Positions 1 through 6,093 are shown, counted from the stretch's first letter. The stretch is 6,963 nucleotides of DNA from Deltaproteobacteria bacterium RIFOXYD12_FULL_50_9 (GCA_001799225.1 MGTA01000093.1:8640-15602); one strand, 5' to 3'. Program-made: numbers and translations. The notes: generated by a model from the sequence alone, not told the origin.

Positions 1-2
1 GA

Positions 3-155
3 TTATTTGAGAAATATTTTGAGCATAATACGGCAGAAAGTCTTATAAAAGCTCGTAATATTTACAATTATTCAATTAATCATTATCCGAATTCCGTATT
101 CCGCGAACTGATGGCGCGTAAGTTGGATTCTCCAGCTCCGCCCCAAAAGAAATAA
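3..155 (+). CDS. C-terminal end of an unidentified protein (5' end outside window)
   Basis: An open frame enters from the left edge and runs for 50 codons to a TAA at 153-155; the other two plus-strand frames stop within the first 50 bases. The visible residues begin LFEKYFEHNTAESL and include KARNIYNYSINHYPNS and FRELMARK, ending in a Pro/Lys-rich tail (SPAPPQKK). The alternating Ala, aromatic and 'YPNS' pattern resembles the last helix pair of a tetratricopeptide-like repeat, as in lipoproteins that stack TPRs. That is only a resemblance, and too little of the protein is present to name it. It converges on the ResB-like gene with 37 bases between stop codons, and I see no clear terminator hairpin there. 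Confidence 0.55.
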   Translation, partial: LFEKYFEHNTAESLIKARNIYNYSINHYPNSVFRELMARKLDSPAPPQKK

Positions 156-192
156 TAGCGATGGCAATAAGCTGAAAAAAGCCCTTTCATGC

Positions 193-1134
193 CTATTTTA
201 TCTTTTTTGACTTTCGAATTAAATTCGTAAAATACCAGGCAACTCCAATTAGCGTAATACTGAATCCACTATAGACAAACGGCGGACTCGGATCTTTGAC
301 AATCTGGATGCCGGCATAACTATTTCCAAAATCGTCTATTCCAACCTTGGTGAGATAGAATCGTAAGTCCTCTTCATTCCAGACCAGAGGCGCATTTACC
401 TCGGAACGGCCGGCAATAAGCGTCTTGTTGCCGCGAGAAAGCTTCAATGTTGTCCATATTCTCTTTAATATCGGATCCTTATATGCTACAAGTTTAAACG
501 ATAACTGGAAGGTTTCCGGTACATCTAAAGGGCCTTTAGTGGTTGAATATTCACCGAGCAACTTGCCGGAACTGTCCAAGACTGCTAACAGAAGTTCCTT
601 GGTTTCAGGATCAAGAGAGATGACCCGAATCAAATAGCCATCAATAGTGATTGTTTCTCCGGTGCGCGTTTCATGAAGTTCGGATTTGACCCCGTTTTTA
701 AGCACGCCAATCTTGACATCAATGGGATACCACTCCCTCCCGACCTCTTCCACCAGCATATCAAATCCTAATGGCAGATCTTTATTCTTGTCCCAACGGA
801 AGGCAGTAGTGGTTGATGTGTTTATATGGAGATTGATTGTTGCCACATACCCCATGAGCTGAATCAAAGAAGCAGCCATGGAAACCAGAAACCCTAGATG
901 CATCACCAGGACTGGTATTGAAAGCGTTTTATAATTGCTTAATGTGCAGAGAAAAAGGTTAAGTCCTAGTACGGCAAGAACTGTTTTTACCGGGATCTTA
1001 AAAAACGTTTCGTATTGGGGCAGGATTGACAATAAAACCATCAGAAGGATAAGGATAATAAAAAGAGTCAGGTTGAGTTGTCGCGAAATCAGGAATGAGT
1101 TGCATTTTTTGACAATCTTCTGAAATTGTTTCAT
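193..1134 (-). CDS. ResB/Ccs1-like cytochrome c biogenesis membrane protein (compact form)
   Basis: The 313-residue product looks like a short ResB-family protein. In System II cytochrome c maturation, ResB works with ResC/CcsA to carry haem across the membrane and attach it to apocytochromes. It has three hydrophobic segments near the N-terminus (about 20-40, 49-65, 72-92), a soluble stretch of about 190 residues that should be extracytoplasmic, and a final membrane helix (about 289-306). The closing motif GIQIVKDPSPPFVYSGF matches the family's usual 'Q..kDPg..lvy.G' block. His79 in the third helix (HLGFLVSMAASL) is placed like the haem-ligand His of ResB. Full-size ResB proteins are commonly 450 residues or more, so this one is reduced. 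I prefer the ATG at 1134. A TTG at 1158 would add eight residues, but neither start has a strong Shine-Dalgarno. No ResC/CcsA partner is in the window. Confidence 0.75.
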   Translation of the reverse strand: MKQFQKIVKKCNSFLISRQLNLTLFIILILLMVLLSILPQYETFFKIPVKTVLAVLGLNLFLCTLSNYKTLSIPVLVMHLGFLVSMAASLIQLMGYVATINLHINTSTTTAFRWDKNKDLPLGFDMLVEEVGREWYPIDVKIGVLKNGVKSELHETRTGETITIDGYLIRVISLDPETKELLLAVLDSSGKLLGEYSTTKGPLDVPETFQLSFKLVAYKDPILKRIWTTLKLSRGNKTLIAGRSEVNAPLVWNEEDLRFYLTKVGIDDFGNSYAGIQIVKDPSPPFVYSGFSITLIGVAWYFTNLIRKSKKIK

Positions 1135-1180
1135 CTTATCAACTGGAGTTCTGTCCAAAAGTTAGGTGGCAGCAAAGATC

Positions 1181-1208
1181 ATTTTAATTAATACGGGTGT
1201 ACTGTCAG
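1181..1208 (-). promoter_or_regulatory. Sigma-70-type promoter for the ResB-like gene
   Basis: On the minus strand a -35 hexamer CTGACA (1203-1208) and a -10 hexamer TAAAAT (1181-1186) are separated by 16 bases. Each hexamer matches the consensus at five of six positions. The predicted transcript start near 1174 leaves a leader of about 40 bases before the ATG at 1134. This fits that start better than the TTG at 1158. Confidence 0.5.
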
Positions 1209-1322
1209 ATTAATAAATATATATTGAATATTGCTCAGATTACTTATAGGATAAATGAAAAATTTTCCTGCATTTCACAATATCGGAAATGGCTATCTTG
1301 ATAAAGGTAATCGACTAATAAC

Positions 1323-2327
1323 ATGAGTTACCCCAACAATAATATTTTTGATAAGATTATCACAAAAAGCAGCAAAATGCTGGAGATATTTCAGTATATC
1401 GAATCAATTGCCAAAACCGGCAAACCAGTGCTGATTACCGGCGAAACCGGGGTCGGTAAAGAGTTGATTGTTGAGGCAATTCATGGGGCAAGCGGATTAA
1501 CCGGCCGTTTTTTAATGGTTAATGCCGCCGGTCTTGACGACAATATGTTCTCTGATACTTTGTTTGGTCATTATAAAGGTGCCTATACCGGAGCTGATAG
1601 CGAGAAAAAAGGCCTGCTGGAAAGGGCTGAAGGCGGGACCCTTGTTCTTGATGAGATTGGCGACTTGAGTTTAACCTCGCAAGTCAAGTTACTGCGTTTG
1701 GTTCAGTACGGCGAATATATGCCTTTGGGCTCAAACAGTTCGAGAATTGCCAATGTCCGGATTTTGGCTGTAACCAACAAGGACCTCTGGAAGTTGCAGC
1801 GCAGCGGGGCATTTAGGGAGGATTTGAATTTCAGGCTTAGATCCCATCATATTAATGTGCCGCCGCTGCGTGAACGACTGGAAGATATTCCCTTATTATT
1901 TGATTTTTTCCTCGATAAGGCTGCTCAGGCCCTGCATAAACCTCTGCCTTCGGTGCCCAAGGAGCTTATTGCACTTCTTAAGACCTTTCCATTTCCAGGA
2001 AACGTTCGAGAATTTCAGGATATGGTGTTTGATGCGGTTAGTCGGCAGTCGGACGACAAACTGTCCATAGAGGTATTTCGCTCATATTTCAGAAGGCCGC
2101 AGAGAGATAAATTTTCTGAACATGATGCCCTCAATCCTGATCAAGGAAATAAAGTTGTTTTTTCCCTGGAGTTGCCCACTATTAAGGAGGTTACATCGCT
2201 ATTGATCGTGGAGGCTCTGAAAAGGGCAAACAACAATCAGACTACCGCAGCAAAACTGCTGGGAATTTCACAGCAGGCTTTAAATAAGAGACTGACTCAA
2301 AAAAATAGTAAGAGCTCAGGCTTATAG
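1323..2327 (+). CDS. Sigma-54-dependent transcriptional activator, AAA+ plus Fis-type HTH, no sensory domain
   Basis: This 334-residue protein is a bacterial enhancer-binding protein that would use ATP hydrolysis to open sigma-54 RNA polymerase promoters. The AAA+ domain begins almost at once: Walker A GETGVGKE (40-47), the sigma-54 contact loop as GAYTGA (86-91; Tyr in place of the usual Phe), Walker B GGTLVLDE (104-111), sensor I near AVTNKDL (149-155), arginine fingers in FREDLNFRL (164-172), the PPLRERLEDIPLL block (180-192) and sensor II in FPGNVRE (224-230). A Fis-family helix-turn-helix lies at about 286-325 (NNNQTTAAKLLGISQQAL). Only about a dozen residues precede the AAA+ fold, so there is no receiver, PAS or GAF domain. 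The architecture and length recall PspF, though that does not show the same target. Shine-Dalgarno pairing is weak (an AAAGG lies 15 bases upstream). It converges on the flagellin gene. Confidence 0.9.
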   Translation: MSYPNNNIFDKIITKSSKMLEIFQYIESIAKTGKPVLITGETGVGKELIVEAIHGASGLTGRFLMVNAAGLDDNMFSDTLFGHYKGAYTGADSEKKGLLERAEGGTLVLDEIGDLSLTSQVKLLRLVQYGEYMPLGSNSSRIANVRILAVTNKDLWKLQRSGAFREDLNFRLRSHHINVPPLRERLEDIPLLFDFFLDKAAQALHKPLPSVPKELIALLKTFPFPGNVREFQDMVFDAVSRQSDDKLSIEVFRSYFRRPQRDKFSEHDALNPDQGNKVVFSLELPTIKEVTSLLIVEALKRANNNQTTAAKLLGISQQALNKRLTQKNSKSSGL

Positions 2328-2346
2328 TTCGCAGTAAATTCGAACT
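2326..2346. repeat. Short inverted repeat between convergent stop codons
   Basis: AGTTCG (2326-2331) and CGAACT (2341-2346) are perfect 6-base inverted arms around a 9-base loop. They fill most of the gap between the activator stop (2325-2327) and the flagellin stop (2352-2354). The position suits a bidirectional terminator, but there is no T-tract on either side, so intrinsic termination would be weak at best. Confidence 0.3.
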
Positions 2347-2351
2347 CAAGA

Positions 2352-3170
2352 TTACCCTTGCAATAGCTCTAAAATATTTTTTTTGTTGATCCCGCCAGTC
2401 TGGATTTGCGCAAAAATCTGGGCCTGGGAAAGGAGCTTTTGCTGCATAAAATTCATCGATTGTTCAGCGTAGTCGACATCGGCTATAGAGGACTGCGCCG
2501 CTGCAAGGTTTGTTACGGTAGTTGACAGGTTATCTATGTTTGCAGAGAGCTGGTTCTGCTCCGCACCGAGATCTGCCCTTTGCCCGTTGATGTACTCAAG
2601 TGCAGCGTCCGTGACTTGCAAAGCTTCCTGGGCGCCTTGCTGGTCGGTAACGTTGATTTGAGCTAGACTACTGGTCTTGTCAGACCCCGGGGTGGTTGTG
2701 CTGGTGCTGCCCGCACTGTTTTCCACCGCAAAAGACAGAGTTGAAATGTCCTCATCAATCAGCTTTTTGCCGTTATAGGTAGTATTTTTTGTCAGGCCAT
2801 CTAGAGAGCTGAGTGACTTTGTGATATCGGCCTGCAAGGCAGCTCTTGATTCAGGTGACTGACCGTCCTGAGCAGCCTGCAAAGCCTTAGACCTGACATC
2901 AAGGACAATTTCCGCTGCTTTCTGCAAAGCTCCATCACTGATCTCGATCATGGCGATTTTGTCGTTGGCATTGCGGATCGTTTGACCAAAGCCACGAATA
3001 TCGCTATCCATCTTGTCGGTAATAGTCATACTGGCGGCGTCATCTGCAGCCCTGTTGATTCGACTGCCTGAAGAGATCTGCTCAAGTGTATTAGAAAGCT
3101 TTTGATTTGTTTTTTGGAGTTGCAGGCTGGAAAAGATCGAGATCGGATTGTTTGCTATTTTAAGCGACAT
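2352..3170 (-). CDS. Flagellin (filament subunit), short form of 272 residues
   Basis: The product is a flagellin, exported through the flagellar type III apparatus and polymerised into the filament. The N-terminal D0/D1 region (about 1-145) carries LSNTLEQISSGSRINRAADD (25-44), IRNANDKIAMIEISDGALQ (65-83) and the RAALQADI...TYNGKKL stretch. A short Ser/Thr-rich middle (about 150-170) replaces the large variable domains of enterobacterial flagellins. The C-terminal D1/D0 half (about 172-272) shows AQEALQVTDAALEYINGQRA, LGAEQNQL and a C-terminal LL. The 'KALQAAQDGQ' block (95-104) resembles epsilon- and deltaproteobacterial flagellins more than enteric ones. The ATG at 3170 is set by a perfect AGGAGG six bases upstream. 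No other flagellar gene is visible, so this is a solitary filament gene. Which paralogue (fliC or flaA type) cannot be told from the window. Confidence 0.92.
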   Translation of the reverse strand: MSLKIANNPISIFSSLQLQKTNQKLSNTLEQISSGSRINRAADDAASMTITDKMDSDIRGFGQTIRNANDKIAMIEISDGALQKAAEIVLDVRSKALQAAQDGQSPESRAALQADITKSLSSLDGLTKNTTYNGKKLIDEDISTLSFAVENSAGSTSTTTPGSDKTSSLAQINVTDQQGAQEALQVTDAALEYINGQRADLGAEQNQLSANIDNLSTTVTNLAAAQSSIADVDYAEQSMNFMQQKLLSQAQIFAQIQTGGINKKNILELLQG

Positions 3171-3176
3171 GGCAGA

Positions 3177-3182
3177 CCTCCT
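3177..3182 (-). promoter_or_regulatory. Strong Shine-Dalgarno of the flagellin gene
   Basis: The minus strand reads AGGAGG, six bases before the ATG at 3170-3168, as expected for a highly translated structural protein. Upstream ACC (minus strand) could pair with the GGU that overlaps the 3' edge of this site, giving only a very weak hairpin. Confidence 0.75.
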
Positions 3183-3214
3183 GTAAACGGTGATTTAAGC
3201 ATAACTGATGAGGT

Positions 3215-3244
3215 ATTATATTGAAAAACAGTTGTGCAGGTCAA
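3215..3244 (-). promoter_or_regulatory. Sigma-70-type promoter of the flagellin gene
   Basis: On the minus strand TTGACC (3239-3244) and a perfect TATAAT (3215-3220) are separated by 18 bases. The predicted start near 3208 gives a leader of about 37 bases. I found neither a sigma-54 GG-N10-GC element nor a sigma-28 TAAA...GCCGATAA element in the roughly 130 bases upstream of the start codon. Those are the usual promoter classes for flagellins. Confidence 0.6.
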
Positions 3245-3342
3245 GACTATTAAGGAAGAGGGCTGTTAAATTGCAACAGGTTGAGATGCTTGAGGCAAGA
3301 GCCGTAACAAAAAGGTGTGGGCAGCAATAAGCAACAAGCCAC

Positions 3343-3372
3343 AAAAAAAGGCTTGCGAGAAACCAGCAAACC
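3343..3372 (-). terminator. Rho-independent terminator of the tRNA-Arg gene
   Basis: On the minus strand GGTTTGC (3372-3366) pairs with GCAAGCC (3356-3350), a 7-base stem with one G-T wobble. The loop has nine bases and seven T follow directly (3349-3343). It begins nine bases after the CCA end of the tRNA, so it is the expected end of a monocistronic tRNA transcript. Confidence 0.75.
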
Positions 3373-3380
3373 CTTGGTAC

Positions 3381-3457
3381 TGGTGCCCCCAGCAGGAATT
3401 GAACCTGCGCTAACCAGGATTAGGAATCCTGTGCTCTATCCGCTGAGCTATGGGGGC
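3381..3457 (-). tRNA. tRNA-Arg, anticodon CCU
   Basis: The minus strand folds as a complete 77-base tRNA. The 7-base acceptor stem is GCCCCCA / TGGGGGC, the D arm is GCTC-AGCGGATA-GAGC, the anticodon arm is CAGGA-TTCCTAA-TCCTG, the T arm is GCAGG-TTCAATT-CCTGC, and an A discriminator and encoded CCA end follow. Anticodon CCT reads the codon AGG. The A after the GG of the D loop agrees with A20, an arginine identity base. tRNA genes of this kind are frequent integration sites for mobile elements. No integrase and no duplicated tRNA 3' end is present here. Confidence 0.95.
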
Positions 3458-3581
3458 AATATTATTGATCAACAATAGGTTAAGGCATTTTAAGCGAATT
3501 TTTTTTACACCAATTCCTGCTTTGCTGCAAGCATTCTTCTCACGCTGCTTCTCTTACGGCAGGCTCTTGTGCAATTTTTAA

Positions 3582-3599
3582 CACTCTGATTAAAGAGTG
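3582..3599. repeat. Perfect 6-base inverted repeat
   Basis: CACTCT (3582-3587) and AGAGTG (3594-3599) flank GATTAA. No T-tract follows on either strand, so it does not look like a terminator. The dyad with a 6-base centre could be a protein-binding site or a small RNA hairpin. Confidence 0.4.
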
Positions 3600-3675
3600 C
3601 TATCATTCAGGTAGCCGGTACCAAAAAAAATATTATATACGGCTCATCATTCAGTGCTCTTTCATCCAATACAAC

Positions 3676-3737
3676 AATATACCGCAAAAAAATATGCTTG
3701 CAGTTTTGTGATGAATTCATGGGGCAATCGGTATATT
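3676..3737. repeat. Separated 9-base inverted repeat
   Basis: AATATACCG (3676-3684) and CGGTATATT (3729-3737) are perfect reverse complements 44 bases apart. A related AT-rich string, TATTATATACGG (3631-3642), lies shortly before the first arm. The arms could close a long hairpin or form two sites for one regulator upstream of the receiver gene. With such AT-rich arms a chance match is possible. Confidence 0.35.
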
Positions 3738-3780
3738 ATAGAGAACTGAAAAAAATCTGCTGCGCTAGCCATCAGGTAGT

Positions 3781-3808
3781 TTGACCTCGATTGGCAGGCG
3801 ACTAATTT
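3781..3808 (+). promoter_or_regulatory. Possible promoter for the stand-alone receiver gene
   Basis: TTGACC (3781-3786) is followed after 16 bases by TAATTT (3803-3808), a good -35 with a poor -10. The spacer contains TTGGCAGG, which imitates a sigma-54 -24 element, but the required GC twelve bases on is absent. Confidence 0.3.
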
Positions 3809-3834
3809 GTAGCTAATAAGTAGGATGGGTTGTT

Positions 3835-4218
3835 ATGAACAGACAGAATATAAAAACAGTTATGATTGTTGATGATGAGACAAATATCTTACTTTTCACC
3901 GAAGAGATTCTTGTCGAAATGGGCTACAGGGTTTTCACGGCAACCACTGCTGAAGAAGCCATCAATCTCGTAGATAATCCAAATACAAAAATTGATCTGC
4001 TACTTACCGATGTAATGCTGCCGGAGATGAAAGGCTATGAGTTAGCCCAGTACATCCAAAAAACACAGCCGAATATCAAACTCCTGTTTATGTCGGCCTA
4101 TATGTGTCCTTCTCTGGCCAGGAAAGATGACCTTAATGATGATGCCTTCATCCAGAAGCCTTTTACTCCGGAAAGTTTGGAGCACGCAGTTATAAATATT
4201 ATGGGTAAATTGACATAA
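3835..4218 (+). CDS. Stand-alone receiver (CheY-like) response regulator
   Basis: The 127 residues form a single receiver domain and nothing else. The acidic pocket is D13-D14 (IVDDE), the phosphoacceptor is D59 (LLLTDVMLPEMKG), the switch Ser is S87 (LLFMSAY) and the conserved Lys is K108 (FIQKPFTPESL). The 'LLFMSAY...FIQKPFTPESL' pattern resembles receivers found at the C-terminus of hybrid histidine kinases of the CckA type more than chemotaxis CheY. It may therefore act as a phosphate relay or bind a partner protein rather than DNA. There is no output domain. The ATG at 3835 has an AGGA nine bases upstream. No histidine kinase is in the window, so its input is unknown. Confidence 0.88.
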   Translation: MNRQNIKTVMIVDDETNILLFTEEILVEMGYRVFTATTAEEAINLVDNPNTKIDLLLTDVMLPEMKGYELAQYIQKTQPNIKLLFMSAYMCPSLARKDDLNDDAFIQKPFTPESLEHAVINIMGKLT

Positions 4219-4287
4219 GGTCTGTTGTGCGGCGGCTTCTCCCTTCTCGTTACATTTTCACGATTTTTTATTCCGAATTTTTTGGCC

Positions 4288-4320
4288 CCTTTGGTGTCAA
4301 AGGTTTATCTTCTTATTTTT
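4288..4320 (+). terminator. Probable rho-independent terminator after the receiver gene
   Basis: CCTTTG (4288-4293) and CAAAGG (4298-4303) form a perfect 6-base stem around GTGT, followed by a T-rich run (4304-4320) interrupted by A and C. It lies 70 bases after the receiver stop and before the nnrE-nnrD gene, so it would separate the two transcripts. The stem is modest in G+C. Confidence 0.45.
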
Positions 4321-4382
4321 GTGAGGCCTTCAGGTTTATCGCAGAATTTTTCCGGTTAGCAGGATTAATTGGCAGGGTAGCC

Positions 4383-4412
4383 TTGCGGTTTATTTTTCAT
4401 TGTGAGTATGAT
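4383..4412 (+). promoter_or_regulatory. Candidate promoter for the NAD(P)HX-repair gene
   Basis: TTGCGG (4383-4388) and TATGAT (4407-4412) are 18 bases apart. The -10 matches consensus at five of six positions and the -35 at only its first three bases. It lies about 80 bases before the ATG at 4491 and beyond the probable terminator, which is the right place for the operon promoter. The assignment is weak. Confidence 0.3.
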
Positions 4413-4480
4413 TATCAATCAATATTGACTTTTAGTAGTGCCTTTTAGGCTAACGCCCCACTTTTCGACCAAACTCTACT

Positions 4481-4485
4481 GGGAG
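4481..4485 (+). promoter_or_regulatory. Ribosome binding site that sets the nnrE-nnrD start
   Basis: GGGAG is five bases before the ATG at 4491. An in-frame TTG at 4488 would leave only two bases, too close for initiation, so the ATG is the start. Confidence 0.6.
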
Positions 4486-4490
4486 TATTG

Positions 4491-6053
4491 ATGAAGCTGG
4501 CAACCTCCGCGCAAATGCGAGCACTTGATAACGAGGCCTGCAAGCGCTACGGCATTCCTGGTCTAGTCCTGATGGAGAACGCTGGTCGAGGTATAGTTGA
4601 CCGACTGGTCAATAATTTTGGTTTGCCTACTGGTCGCAAGGTTGCTGTTTTCGTCGGGCCGGGTAATAATGGCGGCGATGGTCTGGTGATCGCCCGTCAT
4701 CTATATCAACGGGGTGCCTTGCCGATCGTCTTTCTTTTAGCTCATCCTGAGGAGATGAAAGGCGATGCTGCCACCAATCTGGAGATTGTCCGCAATCTTG
4801 CCATTGATATTCGTCTGGTAACCAACACTGAGGATTTGGCAAGCGCCACCCATGATTTTGCCGAAATATGGCTGATAGTGGATGCTATGTTCGGCACCGG
4901 GTTGTCACGGGCACTGGCCGGGCATTATGAAGCAGCAGTCTCCTTGATAGATGGATTTAGCGGACCAGTAGTAGCAGTTGATGTTCCTTCCGGGCTCAAC
5001 AGCGATAGCGGTCAAACTACCGGTCCTTGTGTGCGGGCTGATTTGACTGTCACATTAGGCGTGGGGAAACCAGGTCTGCTGATCACGACCGGCTCCGGTT
5101 TTGCCGGGCGGATAGAGGTAGAAGATATCGGCATCCCGCCTGAGGCTGTAAAGGCGGCTAACATCAAAATGACTTTACTGGAAGCAGCAGTGGTACGGAA
5201 ACTGCTGCCGACCCGCCAGCCAGCAGGACACAAGGGAACCTTCGGCCATCTTTTGGTCGTGGCAGGCTCCGCTGGAAAAACCGGCGCTGCCCTGTTATGC
5301 GGGCATGCTGCCTTAAGGGCCGGCTGCGGCCTGGTCACCCTAGCGGCACTGCCTGCCTTTGCTCAGATTTTTGCAGCTATTCCCGAGATCATGACCGAAC
5401 CGCTGGCCGATTCCGGCAACCCCTGGTTTGCGAGCAGCCACTTTGTTGAGATACTTTCCGCTTTGCAGAAGAAACAGGTGTTGGCAATCGGACCCGGTAT
5501 CGGCACCAGAGCCACTACCGGGGATTTAGTTATCCGACTTTATCAGGAGAGCAAAGTGCCAATGGTTGTTGATGCCGACGCCTTGAACATCCTGGCTGCT
5601 CAGCCTGAAGTGCTGCGCAACCCTCCGGCGCCACGAATTTTAACCCCGCATCCGGGCGAGATGGCCAGGTTGATTGGCAGATCGACTTTAAAGGTGCAGG
5701 CCGATCGCCTGGCAATTGCCTCAACCTTTGCATGCGACAATCAGGTTATAGTTGTTTTAAAAGGGGCGGGTAGTGTTATTGCCGGACCGGACGGCTCTCT
5801 GGCTCTTAATCCAACTGGTAACTGCGGCATGGCGACTGCCGGAATGGGTGATGTTTTGACCGGTATAATCGCCGGCTTTATTGCTCAAGGCCTGCAACCC
5901 TGGCCGGCAGCCTGTTTGGCTGTCTATATTCATGGTCTGGCCGGCGATCGTCTGGCCGCAAACCTTGGCATACAGATGGGATTTACAGCTTCGGAACTGG
6001 CCAATGAAATACCCAAGGCTTGCAGTCAACTTGGAAATAGCGATCCAAAATAG
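4491..6053 (+). CDS. nnrD: Bifunctional NAD(P)H-hydrate epimerase / ADP-dependent NAD(P)H-hydrate dehydratase
   Basis: This 520-residue fused enzyme repairs hydrated NADH and NADPH (NAD(P)HX) in the cytoplasm. The N-terminal YjeF_N/NnrE domain (about 1-215) interconverts the R and S epimers. The C-terminal NnrD domain, of the ribokinase-like fold, dehydrates the S form using ADP. N-domain signs are LVLMENAGRG (26-34), GPGNNGGDG (57-65), D131 with FGTG (134-137) and VAVDVPSGLN (161-170). C-domain signs are HKGTFGHLLVVAGS (247-260), IGPGIG (333-338), DADALN (361-366), LTPHPGE (384-390), and the nucleotide-binding and catalytic stretch NPTGNCGMATAGMGDVLTG (440-458) with D454 as expected base. 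Length and domain order are normal for the fused bacterial form, and no key motif is missing. The CBS gene follows 40 bases later on the same strand, so the two are probably co-transcribed. Confidence 0.95.
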   Translation: MKLATSAQMRALDNEACKRYGIPGLVLMENAGRGIVDRLVNNFGLPTGRKVAVFVGPGNNGGDGLVIARHLYQRGALPIVFLLAHPEEMKGDAATNLEIVRNLAIDIRLVTNTEDLASATHDFAEIWLIVDAMFGTGLSRALAGHYEAAVSLIDGFSGPVVAVDVPSGLNSDSGQTTGPCVRADLTVTLGVGKPGLLITTGSGFAGRIEVEDIGIPPEAVKAANIKMTLLEAAVVRKLLPTRQPAGHKGTFGHLLVVAGSAGKTGAALLCGHAALRAGCGLVTLAALPAFAQIFAAIPEIMTEPLADSGNPWFASSHFVEILSALQKKQVLAIGPGIGTRATTGDLVIRLYQESKVPMVVDADALNILAAQPEVLRNPPAPRILTPHPGEMARLIGRSTLKVQADRLAIASTFACDNQVIVVLKGAGSVIAGPDGSLALNPTGNCGMATAGMGDVLTGIIAGFIAQGLQPWPAACLAVYIHGLAGDRLAANLGIQMGFTASELANEIPKACSQLGNSDPK

Positions 6054-6082
6054 ATTTCATTATAAGTTTTTATATAAAAAAC

Positions 6083-6088
6083 AGGAGG
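6083..6088 (+). promoter_or_regulatory. Shine-Dalgarno that sets the CBS protein start
   Basis: A perfect AGGAGG lies five bases before the ATG at 6094. The same frame is open upstream to 5881, but that part overlaps the end of the dehydratase gene and adds no CBS sequence. The site marks 6094 as the true start. Confidence 0.8.
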
Positions 6089-6093
6089 ATAAG

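Larger units (their letters stand above)
3458..3834. other. Gene-free AT-rich intergenic region with inverted repeats
   Basis: No convincing coding frame was seen on either strand. The stretch holds the upstream region of the minus-strand tRNA, two inverted repeats (3582-3599 and 3676/3737, listed separately), several A7-A8 runs, and the leader of the receiver gene at 3835. Just upstream of the tRNA is a near-palindrome centred on TTGATCAA (about 3464-3471). A clear tRNA promoter could not be assigned. The space could hide a small RNA, but neither a matched promoter and terminator pair nor a known riboswitch was recognised. Confidence 0.4.

Noticed and set aside
3381..3457. tRNA-Arg as an attachment site of an integrated element
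   Set aside because: No integrase, no duplicated tRNA 3' end and no shift to accessory genes is visible on either side.
3791..3810. TTGGCAGG upstream of the receiver gene as a sigma-54 promoter
   Set aside because: The -24-like half is good, but the bases expected to be GC at -12 (3805-3806) are AT, so the element lacks the essential second half.
4227..4448. A 73-codon plus-strand frame starting at GTG, rich in Phe and hydrophobic residues
   Set aside because: It has no Shine-Dalgarno, its composition simply reflects T-rich DNA, and it contains the probable terminator at 4288-4320. I treat it as non-coding.
4627..6029. Several minus-strand open frames inside the nnrE-nnrD gene
   Set aside because: They lie antisense to a strongly conserved enzyme, show no family motifs and lack ribosome sites, so they are shadows of the real gene.
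5881..6093. Upstream extension of the CBS protein frame into the dehydratase gene
   Set aside because: The extension overlaps the conserved end of the dehydratase and adds no recognisable domain, while a perfect AGGAGG sits before the internal ATG at 6094.
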